Origin: Ophiura sarsii
Lineage: Eukaryota; Echinodermata; Ophiuroidea; Amphilepidida; Ophiuridae
Length of the DNA stretch: 64,000 nucleotides
Assembly (NCBI GenBank): GCA_035610835.1
Contig: CM069448.1
Span: forward strand, 1,116,001 to 1,180,000
Direction: 5' to 3'
How positions within the stretch are numbered: position 1 is the stretch's first letter; each line of letters opens with the position of its first letter. This document shows, piece after piece, positions 46,086 through 57,745 of this stretch. The position numbers and the translations under genes are program-made. The notes below the pieces were generated by a model. The model was not told where the DNA came from. It did not search any database and saw nothing but the letters and a program-made list of their open reading frames with translations.

Positions 46086-46401
46086 GAGATGTCAGATATT
46101 ATATATATATATAGTTAAATACCATGTTAAATTGTGACTAACTATCAATTACTTATATAAATGGTGCAAACAGCATAAATACTAATCCAATAACCAGACA
46201 CGTGTAATGAAAGCCAACAGTATTGAATAATGGAAAGTGAATATTTGGCGTTGCGATATTCGGGGTATGCATTCCTCGAGTTGCTATAGTCATTACTTTT
46301 TGGAGTGTTCTCTAAAGTTTCGGCCAATAAATATATACACGGCATAGTTTATTTGCCCAAAATGCAGGGAAGGATAAACCAAACCACCTACTACCATGTC
46401 C
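46086..46401. other. Intergenic, no feature recognised
   Basis: A short (TA)n run is at 46099-46113. Nothing else. Confidence 0.4.
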
Positions 46402-46917
<516 letters not shown>

Positions 46918-47083
46918 GATGTCATAGAGGGAGTCATGGAATTCCGGACTAAAAAATAAAGAAATAATTTGGCTTCTATAGCCCATTATAGATGTAGGTC
47001 GTACGAATTCCGGATTGCAAATGAAGCGCTCCGCTCAGCTTAAAAAGGGCGGTTTGATGACGTAATCAAAACGGATTGGCTGG

Positions 47084-47372
47084 TACCCAGGCGTTCCGAC
47101 CGCTGAGGACCCGGTATGGAGATGGTATGCACACGGTGAGGACACGGTGAGAACGGTAAGCTAGAACTGTATGAGGCCGTTGATCCCGGGATAAGACTGG
47201 TGAGAACCCGGGACAGACCCGGTGTAGAACGGTATGGACCGAGGACCCAGTGAGGAGGTGATATGCACCCGGTAAGAACGGTAAACTAGAAATGTATGAG
47301 GACGGTGAGCCCGGTACCCGACCGGTGAGGACCCGGTATACCCCCTGTATATAACGTTATGGACCCGGTGGC
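47084..47372 (+). repeat. Degenerate minisatellite of GGACCCGGTGAGGAC-type units
   Basis: About fifteen 15-25-bp units built from (G)ACCCGGT(A)(G)AGAACGGTA. A longer period of ~110-120 bp is suggested by AAGCTAGAACTGTATGAGG (about 47158) and AAACTAGAAATGTATGAGG (about 47281). Confidence 0.8.
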
Positions 47373-48330
47373 CACAACAAAAGATTAATGCGCCCGTTGA
47401 CATTTTTTACTGATTTTTTGGACTCTGTTGTTTTTCTATTAGACGGTAAGGTGGCCGCCTACCATTACCGCCCTGAGAACGGGCGCGAAACGGGTGCGCC
47501 GTCTGTATACCGTCCTCAAACCGGGTTCTCACCGTTTGCCGCCGCTTTTACTCACCCGGCAAGAGTTTTGAGAATGGTCAAACTTCATGCCGGGCGCGGA
47601 TGGCCGGCAATGTCCCCGGCAACGTGTTCAACGGACGGGAAACGGCCCGCCGTGTGCCACCGTCTGCACCAATTTGTAACACGGTAATGGGCCGGCCAGC
47701 TCACACGGACACATGTGAGTACAAATGTATTTTACAGAGATTCCCGGAATGTGAGCGAAGCGGCGAGCTTGAGCGCTTGGCTTATACAGGGCAGTTTGAT
47801 GACGTTATCAAGGCGGTTCGGTCGGTACCCAAGCATTGCCTTATTATTAGCACCAATAAGGCACTTATCAAACTGCGTGATACCTTTCACGGACATAAAT
47901 TATGCTAATGAGCTAATTCGTGAAAGGCGCCGCTCATTAAATGACGTCACTTGCATCATCGGGGTTTTCCCGATGTCACTGCGGAAAATTCCAAATCGAT
48001 TCACTGGTAAATTGACTTCGCACATTGTACTGCTGCGCAGAAGATTTTGCTAGCCAATGATTGCCCTCGTGTCAGTTTTTCTGTATTGGCGCGAATCGAT
48101 ATATCAACATAATTTTTACCGGATCAAAATTGGTCAAGCCAGTCGAGAGTAACAGAATTTTCAAAAAATCTTCTTCCTATATTTTCGGAACGCCAAATTT
48201 GTAAGTTTGAAATTCTAGGTCGAGTAAAATGATGTGCTTATTTGTTGTCTGTGAGCTTTTGTGAATTTTTTCCCGAATTGGAGTATTCTTTTATTGAAAA
48301 TAGACAGTTCAAATTAAACGTTGGTACCAA
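47373..48330. other. GC-rich segment and flank, no recognised gene
   Basis: 47440-47760 is much more GC-rich than its surroundings and carries overlapping open frames in several phases (47388-47687, 47600-47908, 47715-48053), but no domain motif. The blocks GTTTGATGACGTTATCAA and GGTCGGTACCCAAGC-like near 47793-47832 are diverged repeats of 47047-47095. Confidence 0.45.
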
Positions 48331-48654
48331 ATTCAACAGACAGCACATGTATTTAGGTACACAGCAACAGTAATATGCAGGCACCATTTGAGAAAAAACG
48401 GTGCCCGGCTATGCAAGGGAGTGTACGGGGAAGTGTACGGACGTGTAGCGGGGATGAACATGTACACAAAAATCGCATCTGCGCATGCTCCTGTCGCAAT
48501 CGAAATCCAACACACAAGCAATGGGCGAGTTTTATAAGTGGGAGGATGTGTTCCTAATTTACTACAGTCGCTTATCCAAGCCGTTTTTGTGCAAGCCTGT
48601 GTGCAGGATGTAATTGGACTTGATACGACTGAATGCAATATAAACCTACGAGTG

Positions 48655-49055
48655 GGGGCCATTTCGTCCAGTAGCCACTTGGTCCAAAAGCCACTTGGTC
48701 CAATAACCACTTGGTCCAATGTCATTTCGTCCAATAGCCACTTCGTCCAATGTCACTATGCCCAATAGCCACTTCGTCCAATAGCCATTTCGTCCATTCC
48801 CACTTCGTCCAATAGCCATTTCGTCCAATGTCATTTCGTCCAATAGCCACTTCAGCCAATGCCATTTGGTCCAAAGCCATTTGGTCCAAAGCCATTTGGT
48901 CCAAAGCCATTTGGTCCAATAGCCATTTGGTCTAATAGCCATTTGGTCCAATAGCCATTTGGTCCAATAGCCATTTGGTCCAATAACCACTTCGTCCAAT
49001 AGCCATTTCGTCCAATAATCACTTCGTCCAATAGCCATTTTGTCCAATATCCAAT
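48655..49055 (-). repeat. Tandem array of 17-bp (and some 15-bp) units, open in all frames
   Basis: About 23 units of AGCCATTTGGTCCAATA or close variants (TTCGTCC for TTGGTCC). Because 17 is not a multiple of 3, three successive units make a 51-base super-repeat. The minus strand translates as a 17-residue repeat (GYWTKWLLDQMAIGPNG) with no stop in any frame. Around 48855-48915 the unit shortens to 15 bases, giving (MALDQ)n. These open frames are repeat artefacts unless expression is shown. Confidence 0.93.
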
Positions 49056-49365
49056 AATCAAGCTTAACAAGGTGGCTTCAGGATAATTTTTCTAGACCTT
49101 TTTTTTTTATAAAAGCCAATTTGTTCGCGGTAAGCGTGATTTATTTTTAATGTTTTATTATTCAAATTTAACAAAATGGCTTCAGAAACGTTTTTTGGAC
49201 CATTTAGTGTTAAAATATCCATTTTTATGCATGCTTTGCGTTAATTATTTTCATTGTTAAATAATTATTCATGCATCTTGTTAAGCTTGAATACTGAAAC
49301 ATTTATGCAAATTCGTGTGCCGCCGCAGGTATCATTTTGTTTTTGGCTTTCCGGAGGCTTTCAGT
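49056..49365. other. Intergenic, no feature recognised
   Basis: The sequence TTTAACAAAATGGCTTCAG-like occurs twice (about 49063 and 49167), a weak repeat. No gene. Confidence 0.4.
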
Positions 49366-49405
49366 GGCGTAACCAGAGGGGGGGGGGGGGGGGGGGGGGG
49401 GGGGG
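49366..49405 (+). repeat. GGCGTAACCAG end motif with a 28-bp G run
   Basis: CAGTGGCGTAACCAGA is followed by 28 G residues (49378-49405). It is the same arrangement as the ends at 40468 and 42840, indicating another (possibly solo) end of that family. Confidence 0.75.
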
Positions 49406-49849
49406 ATGGGTGAGGGGGGATCGCCAATATCGACTGTCTGTCGGTTGAGATTGGTACTGTCGGTTCATTTGACAAGAGGAATCATGGAATTATGATGGTC
49501 AAAAGTACACGGACGGACAAATTGTCAAGCGCTACGCGCGCATGTGTCCCATAATATGTTTAGGGTAGGAGCTTGTTTGAAGCAGAAATGTGTTTCCGCG
49601 CATTTCTTTCCTCGAAAAAATCTTGTCGGTTCACTTGCACTTTTTACGTTCCCGGCACATGTACCAGAATAGCTGGGCAATATTTTTTGTTTGTCCCGAC
49701 CACTTTGTCTCAGTTGGTCCTGAGCTTGCAAATTATATAATCCAACAATTTGGAGGGGCACCCCTTCGAACCTACATAGATAGAATGACCTTGCATACGC
49801 CGTGGCATGTCCAAAGAGAGGGGGCACGCGCCCAACCTATGACTATCAC

Positions 49850-49910
49850 TATTTGACAAGTTCGGGGCATTCGACAAATTCGGGGCATTCGACAAGTTCG
49901 GGGCAATTCA
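49850..49910 (+). repeat. Short tandem repeat, 18-bp unit, three copies
   Basis: Three successive TTCGACAAGTTCGGGGCA units with minor variation. Confidence 0.9.
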
Positions 49911-50227
49911 AGGAGTTTTATTTTATTTGCATCTAATTTCAAGACGTCCGTGGTGAATCGGAAGTTATATGTATAAATATAAAAAAATACGCAAATGTAC
50001 CTTAATTAGGGACCGTTCATTATTTCTACCGGAGGTGAGGGTGGGTGCATTAACTTAGCACTTTAACTTTATTGCACCCACCCCTTCAATTATGAATTTT
50101 TGAGAATACTATTCTCAAAAATATACAAAGAAAAAAAATACTACAATTATATAATTATACATACTTGTGATTTTGTACATTACTAGTATGTGTGGGCATA
50201 CTGTCAGCATAGGCATGTTCTCATTAT

Positions 50228-50895
50228 GCATGCAGCGGCGTAGCTATGTTTTCTATATTGGTGGGGCGAAAATTAAAGATTAACCGACAATGCTTTACCG
50301 ACTAAAGAATGCGCGCATATCGCGCGAAAAAATACTATTTTACACCATATTTTCCCATGATTGAGGTCTATTGTGGCTTTAAACGTGCTTTAAAACACCG
50401 AGAATCTATTTGTTGGCACATATACAAGACCGGGATAGCTAAGCTGCCTCCCCCAACTCCCCCTCTCAACTGCCCCCCCACCACCACCCATTATTGGAAC
50501 CCTGTCGGATGAGATTGTCACTGTCGGTTAGGATTGGCATCGAACGAAATTGACTAGCACTATCGGTTTGTAATAGCTCGGTTTTTTTCGGGCCGGTTTG
50601 GACCTGTACCTCGCAGCGCAACAATATTCCGCTTTTTTACGGCTTGATGGCACAATATTAATATTTGTTTGACGAAAAATTCACATACTCCAGAATTGTG
50701 TTTGTTTGTCTCCTAAAGCGGTCTGTAGTCACAACAAAGTGTGTAATGCCCATTTATTGAACAACTTTCCCTAAAACGGCAGAGAACATAGAGCTCTAAG
50801 GGGTGCTGCCCCCTTAACCCCTGCCAGGGCTTTGCCCCTGAACCCTACGCAGATTTCGTTCCCCCGGGTAACAAGGCTCCTGACTACGCCATTCA
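50228..50895. mobile_element. GGCGTAGC-ended element, about 670 bp
   Basis: The left CAGCGGCGTAGCTATG and the right, in reverse, AATGGCGTAGTCAGGAGCC, are diverged inverted ends. The right 150 bp (50745-50890) is an inverted close relative of 40480-40640, including the GGGGTTAAGGGGGCAGCACC and TTCTCTGCCGTTTTAGGG blocks. No ORF with a known motif. Confidence 0.65.
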
Positions 50896-51560
50896 TATGT
50901 ACCTACCAATAGAAACAAAGAAAAAGCTGTATTTTGGGGTCAATGGGCGGGGTGGCAAGGAGCCTCCCTGCCATGGGAATTTTTTTAAACTATAGTCCGC
51001 TGAAAGCACAAGTTGTAGCTGTAATTTTAGCTGCTTTTACTTCAAAATTACTAAAGCTCAGGCCTTTTGTATTAGTAACGAAATCCTCAAAAGTTTCGAA
51101 CAGAATACATGAAGTAGGAGAGAGCGGGAAGTGTACAGGTAAAATGGTTGATTTCCGTATAATGTTTGTCAACTTATCATCAAAAAAATAGTTTTACATT
51201 TTACATAGGATTCCATTTTTGAAATTGTTTTTTTGTTAAAGATATTCGTATTTTAATGTAAATCATCATTAGGTAAGTATGGGATAGGTTATGGATTTGA
51301 TGCAATCATAAACCCGTCATTGTATGTGGGACATGCGTGGTTATCGGGTCAATGTACTTTTTGTGCTTTGGGGCACATTCGCATTTTCATGATGGGGCAT
51401 GTTCACCAATGGGGATTTACAACACTATTTTGAACAACCAGGTTGTATAAAGGGTGGACTGATCTTAACAACCATGTGTTGTTTGAAGTTTTAAACACAT
51501 TTTAAAACATCGTTTTCTCATAGGAAATAGATAAATATGTTTGTTAATCTATTCCTATTT
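50896..51560. other. Intergenic, no gene recognised
   Basis: The phrases GAGAGAGCGGGAAGTGT and GGGGCACATTCGCA echo the repeat fragment at 3030-3300. No supported exon. Confidence 0.4.
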
Positions 51561-51564
51561 TTCT

Positions 51565-51897
51565 AATGACTAGCGGACCCTTTGTTCTATCATGACTAGC
51601 GAACTTTTTTTCCATTATGACTAGCGGACCTTTTGTCACATTATGACTAGCGGACCTTTTTTATTATGACTAGCGGACCTTTACTTTTATTATGACTAGC
51701 GATGCTTTTTCATATTATAATTAGCAACCCTTTTGTTTATGACCAATGACCCTTATGACTAGCGACTCTTATGACTAGCGAGTTTGATCTATTACTAACG
51801 AACCTTTATTTGAATTATGATTAGCGACCCTTATGATTAGCGACCATAATGACCAATGACCCCTATGACTAGTGACCCTTATGACTCGCGAGTTTGA
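51565..51897 (+). repeat. Degenerate tandem array built on TTATGACTAGCGACC
   Basis: ATGACTAGCG or one-base variants occur about a dozen times, first at ~25-30-bp and then at ~17-bp spacing (51740-51897). Spacer length differs by variable T-rich insertions. Confidence 0.88.
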
Positions 51898-51907
51898 CCC
51901 CCTGGTA

Positions 51908-52467
51908 ATATCTGGAAAATGAACTCAGCATAGGTCACACATATTCAATTTCTCCATCATTTGCAATTCATATTTTCTTGCTTTAGGATTATTAACATTT
52001 TCATAGTTGTATGTATCATTTATTGGATCTCGGACCAAGTTCCAGTCACCCCATAGAATACATAGAGGATCGTAAAACCATAGACCATCTTGTACATTGG
52101 CATAGAATTCGGGTGTATCCTTGTTGGGACCATCTAGGCATAGCATAGTGATCTCCAACTGTTTAACATGTATGTATATTGCTATCCAGTTACCATTATC
52201 ATCCCGTTTACTTCTATTCACTTTAAACTCAAAATTATTGTTAAATAGAATTGCTACTACTCTTGAACTTGTATTATAACCAGCGATATAACTATCATAA
52301 CCCCATTCAGATCTTATGAATTTTCCCTATTTATCATCCCAATGAACATCTTGCAAAAAGTACACTAAAAACCCTTTGTCTCTTACATAGTTAAACACAT
52401 CTGTACGCTTTCTTTAATCCTTTAATCCTGTACAATTGAGGGTACATATCTTAATTTGGCTTGCCAT
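51908..52467 (-). pseudogene. L1/Tx1-like LINE endonuclease domain remnant
   Basis: Read on the minus strand from about 52467, the frame gives MASQIKICTLNCTGLKD, a typical N-terminal APE-type endonuclease opening. Then come DVFNYVRDKG, FLQDVHWDDK (catalytic Glu position replaced by Asp as printed), IRSEWGYDSYIAGYN, and ILWGDWNLVRDPINDTYNY (the conserved GDWN block). In-frame stops occur after GLKD and after DDK, so it is inactive. The sequence stops just after the EN middle, next to the tandem array at 51565-51897. It may belong to the same family as the 8.7-10.2 kb LINE, of which only the opposite end survives; the two do not overlap, so this is untested. Confidence 0.8.
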
Positions 52468-52524
52468 AGTATAATTATTAAGTTTACATAGTAAAGATAT
52501 AAATAACTGTTAATAGTGCTACTG

Positions 52525-53125
52525 CTAATAATAATAATAATAATAATAAGGTGTTTGTTAAGCGCCCTATGACAGTAAACTGTCCTCAAAGCGCTTTACA
52601 AAAATACATAAACAACAGTATGGGGGGAGAGATACAAATGGAAAATACTATGCAAAACCTTAAAAAAGATGACAGTTTCTGCTGATTCACAGGAGAGGGG
52701 GTTGTCTATAAACTGTGATGATATAAAACGAACGGGATATGTTACTGCTAGTGCTACGTATAATTTGACGAACTTGCTTGGAGTTTTATTTATAAATAGA
52801 CGCGGGTGGCATGGACATTTTTATCTTGATTGATTGTGTAATATTTGCATGCAGTGTGTACATACGCGGATTTTTTATAGATTTATGTGTCTACACCAGC
52901 TGGAATGGAACGCTACATTTGATGTTTTATATTACTGCGTGCTTGTATAATGTGTAATATTTATTGCATACTTGTAGTTTTTAAGGTTTTGTATAGTATT
53001 TTCCATTTGAATCTTTTTTCCTCATACTGCAGTTTTTATGTATTTGTTGTAAAGCGCCTTGAGGACAGTTTACTGTCATAGGGCGCTTAACAAACACCTT
53101 ATTATTATTATTATTATTATTATTG
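52525..53125. repeat. Head-to-head pair of LINE/SINE 3' tails with (TAA)n/(ATT)n ends
   Basis: 52525-52680 is the reverse complement of 52980-53125: the GGTGTTTGTTAAGCGCCCTA block, GACAGTAAACTGTCCTCAA and AAAATACTATGCAAAACCTT match inversely. Each ends outward in a trinucleotide run (52525-52548, 53099-53125). The GCGCTTAACAAACACC end is of the same style as the LINE 3' end near 44070. The ~300-bp middle is unique. Confidence 0.85.
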
Positions 53126-53255
53126 TTATTATAAATAAGCCGACACACAGGCCTATATTATTATTAAATAGGATACTCATTAGAACATTTAGAATGTTGA
53201 AAATACACATAATACATAATGATGATAAACCGTTCGTATACTATGTACACATAGT

Positions 53256-53850
53256 ATACAGGGTGTATCAAAAATAATAAGACTCTCTTTCAGCATGGAT
53301 TTAATCCTTATAAAAACCACTGAACCATGACCAGTTTGATTTCATTGTAAAGTACAACTAATAAAGTTAACATCCTGAAAAGATGAGAAAAATCCATCAT
53401 CAATTAAGGAAAGTGTGACCAACTAGGCAAGTCAACCTATTTTGTAGTAGTACAATGGTAATTTACACTGTAAAGGTTGAGATGACAGTTGATGATTACA
53501 AATTTAAATACTAGTAGGCTAAAAGGGAAATTATTCTTATCATGTTAACTTATTCTTATACTTATCATGCTTATGACAGAAATTGAAGTTGACTTACAAG
53601 TCCAAATGCTAAGTCTCAATGTCCTCCCGTGAATAATTTGTATAAACATATTGACATGATTGGTCCTTTCTTACCACAACTTTCCTATAATATGCTGAGG
53701 CTTTTTGCAAGAGAACATTGAGCAACATTATCATTATTAATTGGGCCTTGCACTGACGGTAAATTGGTCATGATTAAGTGGTTTTGAAAAGCAAAAAATA
53801 TTCAAGTTGAGCAATTGAAAAACTGAATGGATTTTGAAAGAGGTACACTA
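53256..53850 (+). repeat. Uninterrupted copy of the repeat that hosts the LINE at 8.7 kb
   Basis: Begins TACAGGGTGTATCAAAAATA. It matches 8600-8698 and 10226-10690 consecutively. Where the other copy has the LINE, this one reads ATCATCAATTAAGGAAAGTG without interruption. Confidence 0.78.
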
Positions 53851-53935
53851 CATACTAATTTAAATTAAAATACATTTCAAATGTGCTAGTTTTCAATTTT
53901 TTTAAATCATGTTTACATTTGTTGAAAATTTGGAT

Positions 53936-54340
53936 GTAGGCCCTTTTGCAACAAACTCCATCTGTTTGTACATAGAGAAAAAATACCACACACAAAAATT
54001 CATTTATTTTAATCATTTAAAAAAAAAAAGTTTGATTTAGAAATGTATAGGTCCCAATCATATGTTTCAAGGAAATAAAGTCATTTTTTTCAAAAAGACC
54101 TACATCTCATTGTAAACAGCCATTGAAGTTGTTGTTTTGTTGCAAAAGGGCCTGTATCCCGATTTAATTCTGGGTACAGGCCCTTTTGCAACAAAACAAC
54201 AATTTCAATGGCTGCTTACAATGAGATGTAGGTCTTTTTGAAAAAAATGACTTTGTTTCCTTGAAACATATGATTTTTCCCTATACATTTCTATATCAAA
54301 CTCATTTTAAAAAAAAATCCACCTTTTGCAACAAAGCTCT
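53936..54340. mobile_element. Foldback, arms about 140 bp, 10-base loop
   Basis: 54018-54160 pairs with 54171-54313 around the loop GATTTAATTC. GGCCCTTTTGCAACAAAACA and TACAATGAGATGTAGGTCTT have complements on the other side. TAGGCCCTTTTGCAACAAA recurs at 53938 and CCTTTTGCAACAAAG near 54321, so the motif bounds the unit on both sides. Confidence 0.9.
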
Positions 54341-54599
54341 TCATATGCAGACCTAGATAATCAATGGAATCATTTGACCATCTTAGTTTTCTATCAGCAC
54401 AATTAACAACATCGGCGAGGTTTTACAACTCCCTTATCTAAATACAATACTTTTATCATAATAATTAACATGCCCTATATTACCACCTGCTTTACTTAAC
54501 GGGTATCTATGGAAGTCCCTGGAACATCTGGTATATACTAAATCCAATTTGTCGTAATAAAATGGCTTCAGTATCAAAATGAATGTTATTATTTGTAAC

Positions 54600-55500
54600 A
54601 AACGAAATATTGTAATTTTTCCAAAATGCGTCATTATCTGGCAACACTGCCGTTAAAGTATATAATACCCCAAGCTGTTTTCATCAGATATGAGTAGGGT
54701 AAAGTCATCCCTTCCGCCTCCTATGAGGACAATATCCTGAGTGCCCTGGCAAGTAGTTTTTACGAGATGCAAAGATAGGCTAAAATATCAATTTTCTTAA
54801 TATGTCAAAACTAGCAGTGTTGCCAGGTCAGAAAATACATCAAAACATTTTTTTTAATTTTTTTTTTTAATTTGTGTCTAAAGTATAAAGATGTGTTTTT
54901 ATCAAGTAATAGCTACTTTTGAAAAAAAATCTTGCATATTGCTGCAATAAGATAACGAATGTGCGGTAAATTTCGACTATTTTTAACTGATATTGACCAA
55001 AAATGGCTAAAATCTAAATTGGGCTGTTGCCATGGCAACGAGTAAAAGATTAACAAACTAATCTCGTTTTTCAGATATGCTACCAAAGTACTTCAACCTG
55101 GCCAGGAAAAAAAGAAGAAAAATCGGCGAGCTTTGCCACCTATACTCGATATTTACCTGAGATGACTCTTAAAGAGTCAGTTTGTGTAATTTTTTAGTAT
55201 TGATTCTATCCTTCAAAAAATAGATTTTTCTCATAGCTTGTGTATTGGTAGGCCCTTGGGCACTAACAACCAGGGTGACTTTCAAAAAATAAAAAATCGA
55301 CCTGTTGCCATGGTAACCCACCAAAAACTAGTTTGGGCCATTTTGGACCATATTTGCCCTGAAATGTACTCAAAATTGTCTTATGTCAAGAACTCAACGT
55401 ACCAAAACGGAATAATACTGGAACTTTACAATACAATCATCTCAAAGGACAACTCTTCCCCTACTGACTGCTTCATTTAAAGGTAAATATCTTACTCCTA
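54600..55500. repeat. GTTGCCA-rich repeat region, left part
   Basis: TCTGGCAACACTG (about 54640), AGTGTTGCCAGG (54813), GTTGCCATGGCAACGAG (55025) and TGTTGCCATGGTAACCC (55302) recur in otherwise diverged sequence. The motif continues into the cluster at 55527-57745. No gene. Confidence 0.6.
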
Positions 55501-55526
55501 AAGGTAAATGCTAAGTATTTAAAGGT

Positions 55527-57745
55527 TGCCTATTTTCAGTTTTGAAATAAAGGCGATTTTTGACCAAAAGTATTGCCTTAAAAATCCCCTTTTCAGGGGT
55601 GCCAGAAATATGTCCCTGCTGGTGTGAGTAGTTCGATGTATTTTCCATTCAGATCTGTAAAAAGTAGCTTGGGCAAATGATATTCCTAAGTACAGTGTTG
55701 CCAGGAACATCAGCCATTTTTATATCTAAGCATTGTTACTAAATAAGGCTTTTGAACCCTATATGTTATAAGCCTGTTTTTTTCAATGATATTCAATAAA
55801 AACATACTCTAATAACTCTGTTACATTATTGTGGTTGTTTGCAAAGGGTTATCTGTAATGAAAATGTGACCTGTTGCCATGTTAACAACCAAAAACATCT
55901 TACTCTTAAAGGTAAATGCTATGTATTTAAAGGTTGCCTATTTTCAGTTTGGAAAACAGAAGCGATTTTTGACAAAAAAACATTGCCTTAAAAATCCCTC
56001 TTCCAGTAGTAGTTAGATGTATTGCCCTTTCAAAGATGTAAACAGTAGCTTGGGCAAATGATATAGTACAGTGTTGCCAGGAGCAACAGCCTTGTTTAAA
56101 TCAGAGCATTTTGACTAAATATGCCTTTTCATCCAAAACATTCTAATAACTCGGTTACATTCTAGTGGTTGTTTTCAAAGAGTAATATGAAAAAGAGTGT
56201 TGCCTGGGTTACTGGATAACACCCAATTTCATAAACATACACTGTACATAAATCCAGTAGCATCCAGCTAAACCTATGAAAATCAGTGTTGACAAAATAC
56301 AATTTTTGCTAGTGTGAGTAGCTGAAATTACAACCTTTCTTGTGAACAGTATATAGCATGCAGACAAGCGATACAGCGAAGTAGTATCTAGTGTTGCCAG
56401 AAAAAAATGTTTTTTTAATATACAGACAGGTATAGGCATAATACTGAATATTCATAATAGGCCTATACCTCCGTAAAATTGCCGTAACTTCTTCATTATT
56501 CATTTAATCTATATAAAAGTATACTTTTTCTTGAAGAAAAGGGTTGAATATAATGATTTATTTTTTCAATATTGACCAAAAAGTGCCACAAAATGTGATT
56601 TTTTTTTTACCTCCAAAATCATGAACATAACATACACAAATCCAGGGTAAAAAGGGCACAAACAACCAAACCTAGAGAATTTTATTAGGATGATAATAAA
56701 ACTAAAACGACAAAATATATTTTTAGTTATCTTGACAAAACCTAAAATGGGTCCAAGAAACATGGGTTTTTTTATAATTTCTCCAAGATGGTCAATTTCA
56801 TGTTCATGGTTGGATTCATTTACCTCTTTTCTTCGTGAAAATGTTACTTTTATATAGATTAAATGAATAATGAAGGAGTTACAGGAGTTTTACAGAGGCT
56901 ATGCTGAGAGTTCACACAAGACATATGTTAGTTTTAGAGTTTACGTATCCAGTTGGAGATTTTACGGTGTAGGCCTGGAATCCTGGCAACTCTCCCTTGT
57001 TATTTCGAAGCATAAAACAATGTTCAATAGTTGTGAAGAGTAAGGTCATGTTTGCAATTGTTATTCTTATTAAAGATATGTGCATCATATCGATATCAAA
57101 TACAGGGTGTCCCAAAAGTCTATGCACGACTTTGAAGCTTTGTATTTCACAAAATATAAGTCGTATTGAAAATATGAATACATATTTAGAAAGAGGAGAT
57201 GTGGGAAATAATGTTGATACCAAGCATTGGAGTAACATCTGTTTGTAATGCCACCCTAGAAGAAAAATATGTATTACTGCAAAAATGTAATTTTATACTT
57301 CGGAAGAATAATGTTCATAAATCCATACCTATTGAGATTAACAAAAAGACGGGTAGAGTAGAAAATGGCCAAAATTGTTTTTTGGTTGTACCTTGGCAAC
57401 AGGTCGAATTGTTATTACAGATTACCCTTTGCAATCAACCACACGAATGTAACTGAGTTATTATAATATGTTTTAATTTAATATCATTGAAAAAACACAT
57501 GCTTTTATAACAAATAGGGTTAAAAAGGCTTATTTAGTCAAAATGCTCAGATTTCAAAAAGGCTGTTGTTCCTGGCAACACTGTACTTAGGAATATCATT
57601 TGCCCAAGCTACTTTTTACAGATTTGAAAGGGCAATACATTTAACTACTCACACCAGCAAAGACAAATTTCTGGCACCCCTGGCAGAAATATTTTTAAGG
57701 CAATACATTTGGTCAAAAATCGCCTTTGTGAAACTGAAAGGTGGG
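55527..57745. repeat. Large inverted repeat with extra direct copies (GTTGCCAGG family)
   Basis: 55530-55885 and 57390-57745 are inverted copies over about 355 bp, with GCTTGGGCAAATGATATTCC, GGTGCCAGAAAT and TGTTGCCAGGAACA and their complements. A direct third copy (55905-56200) and a weaker fourth (56200-56410) sit inside. The loop also contains the dispersed repeat of 22.2 kb (56540-56930) and a lone CAGGGTGTCCC end (57103). Confidence 0.85.
56540..56930. repeat. Second copy of the 22.2-22.7 kb dispersed repeat
   Basis: TTGACCAAAAAGTGCCA, TTACCTCCAAAATCATGA, CCTAGAGAATTT and TTCATGTTCATGGTTGGATT occur in the same order as at 22398-22610. Confidence 0.75.

Noticed and set aside
48333..49070. 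Overlapping minus-strand open frames rich in WTKW and MALDQ repeats
   Set aside because: All arise from the 17/15-bp tandem array; the frames overlap one another and share no start context.
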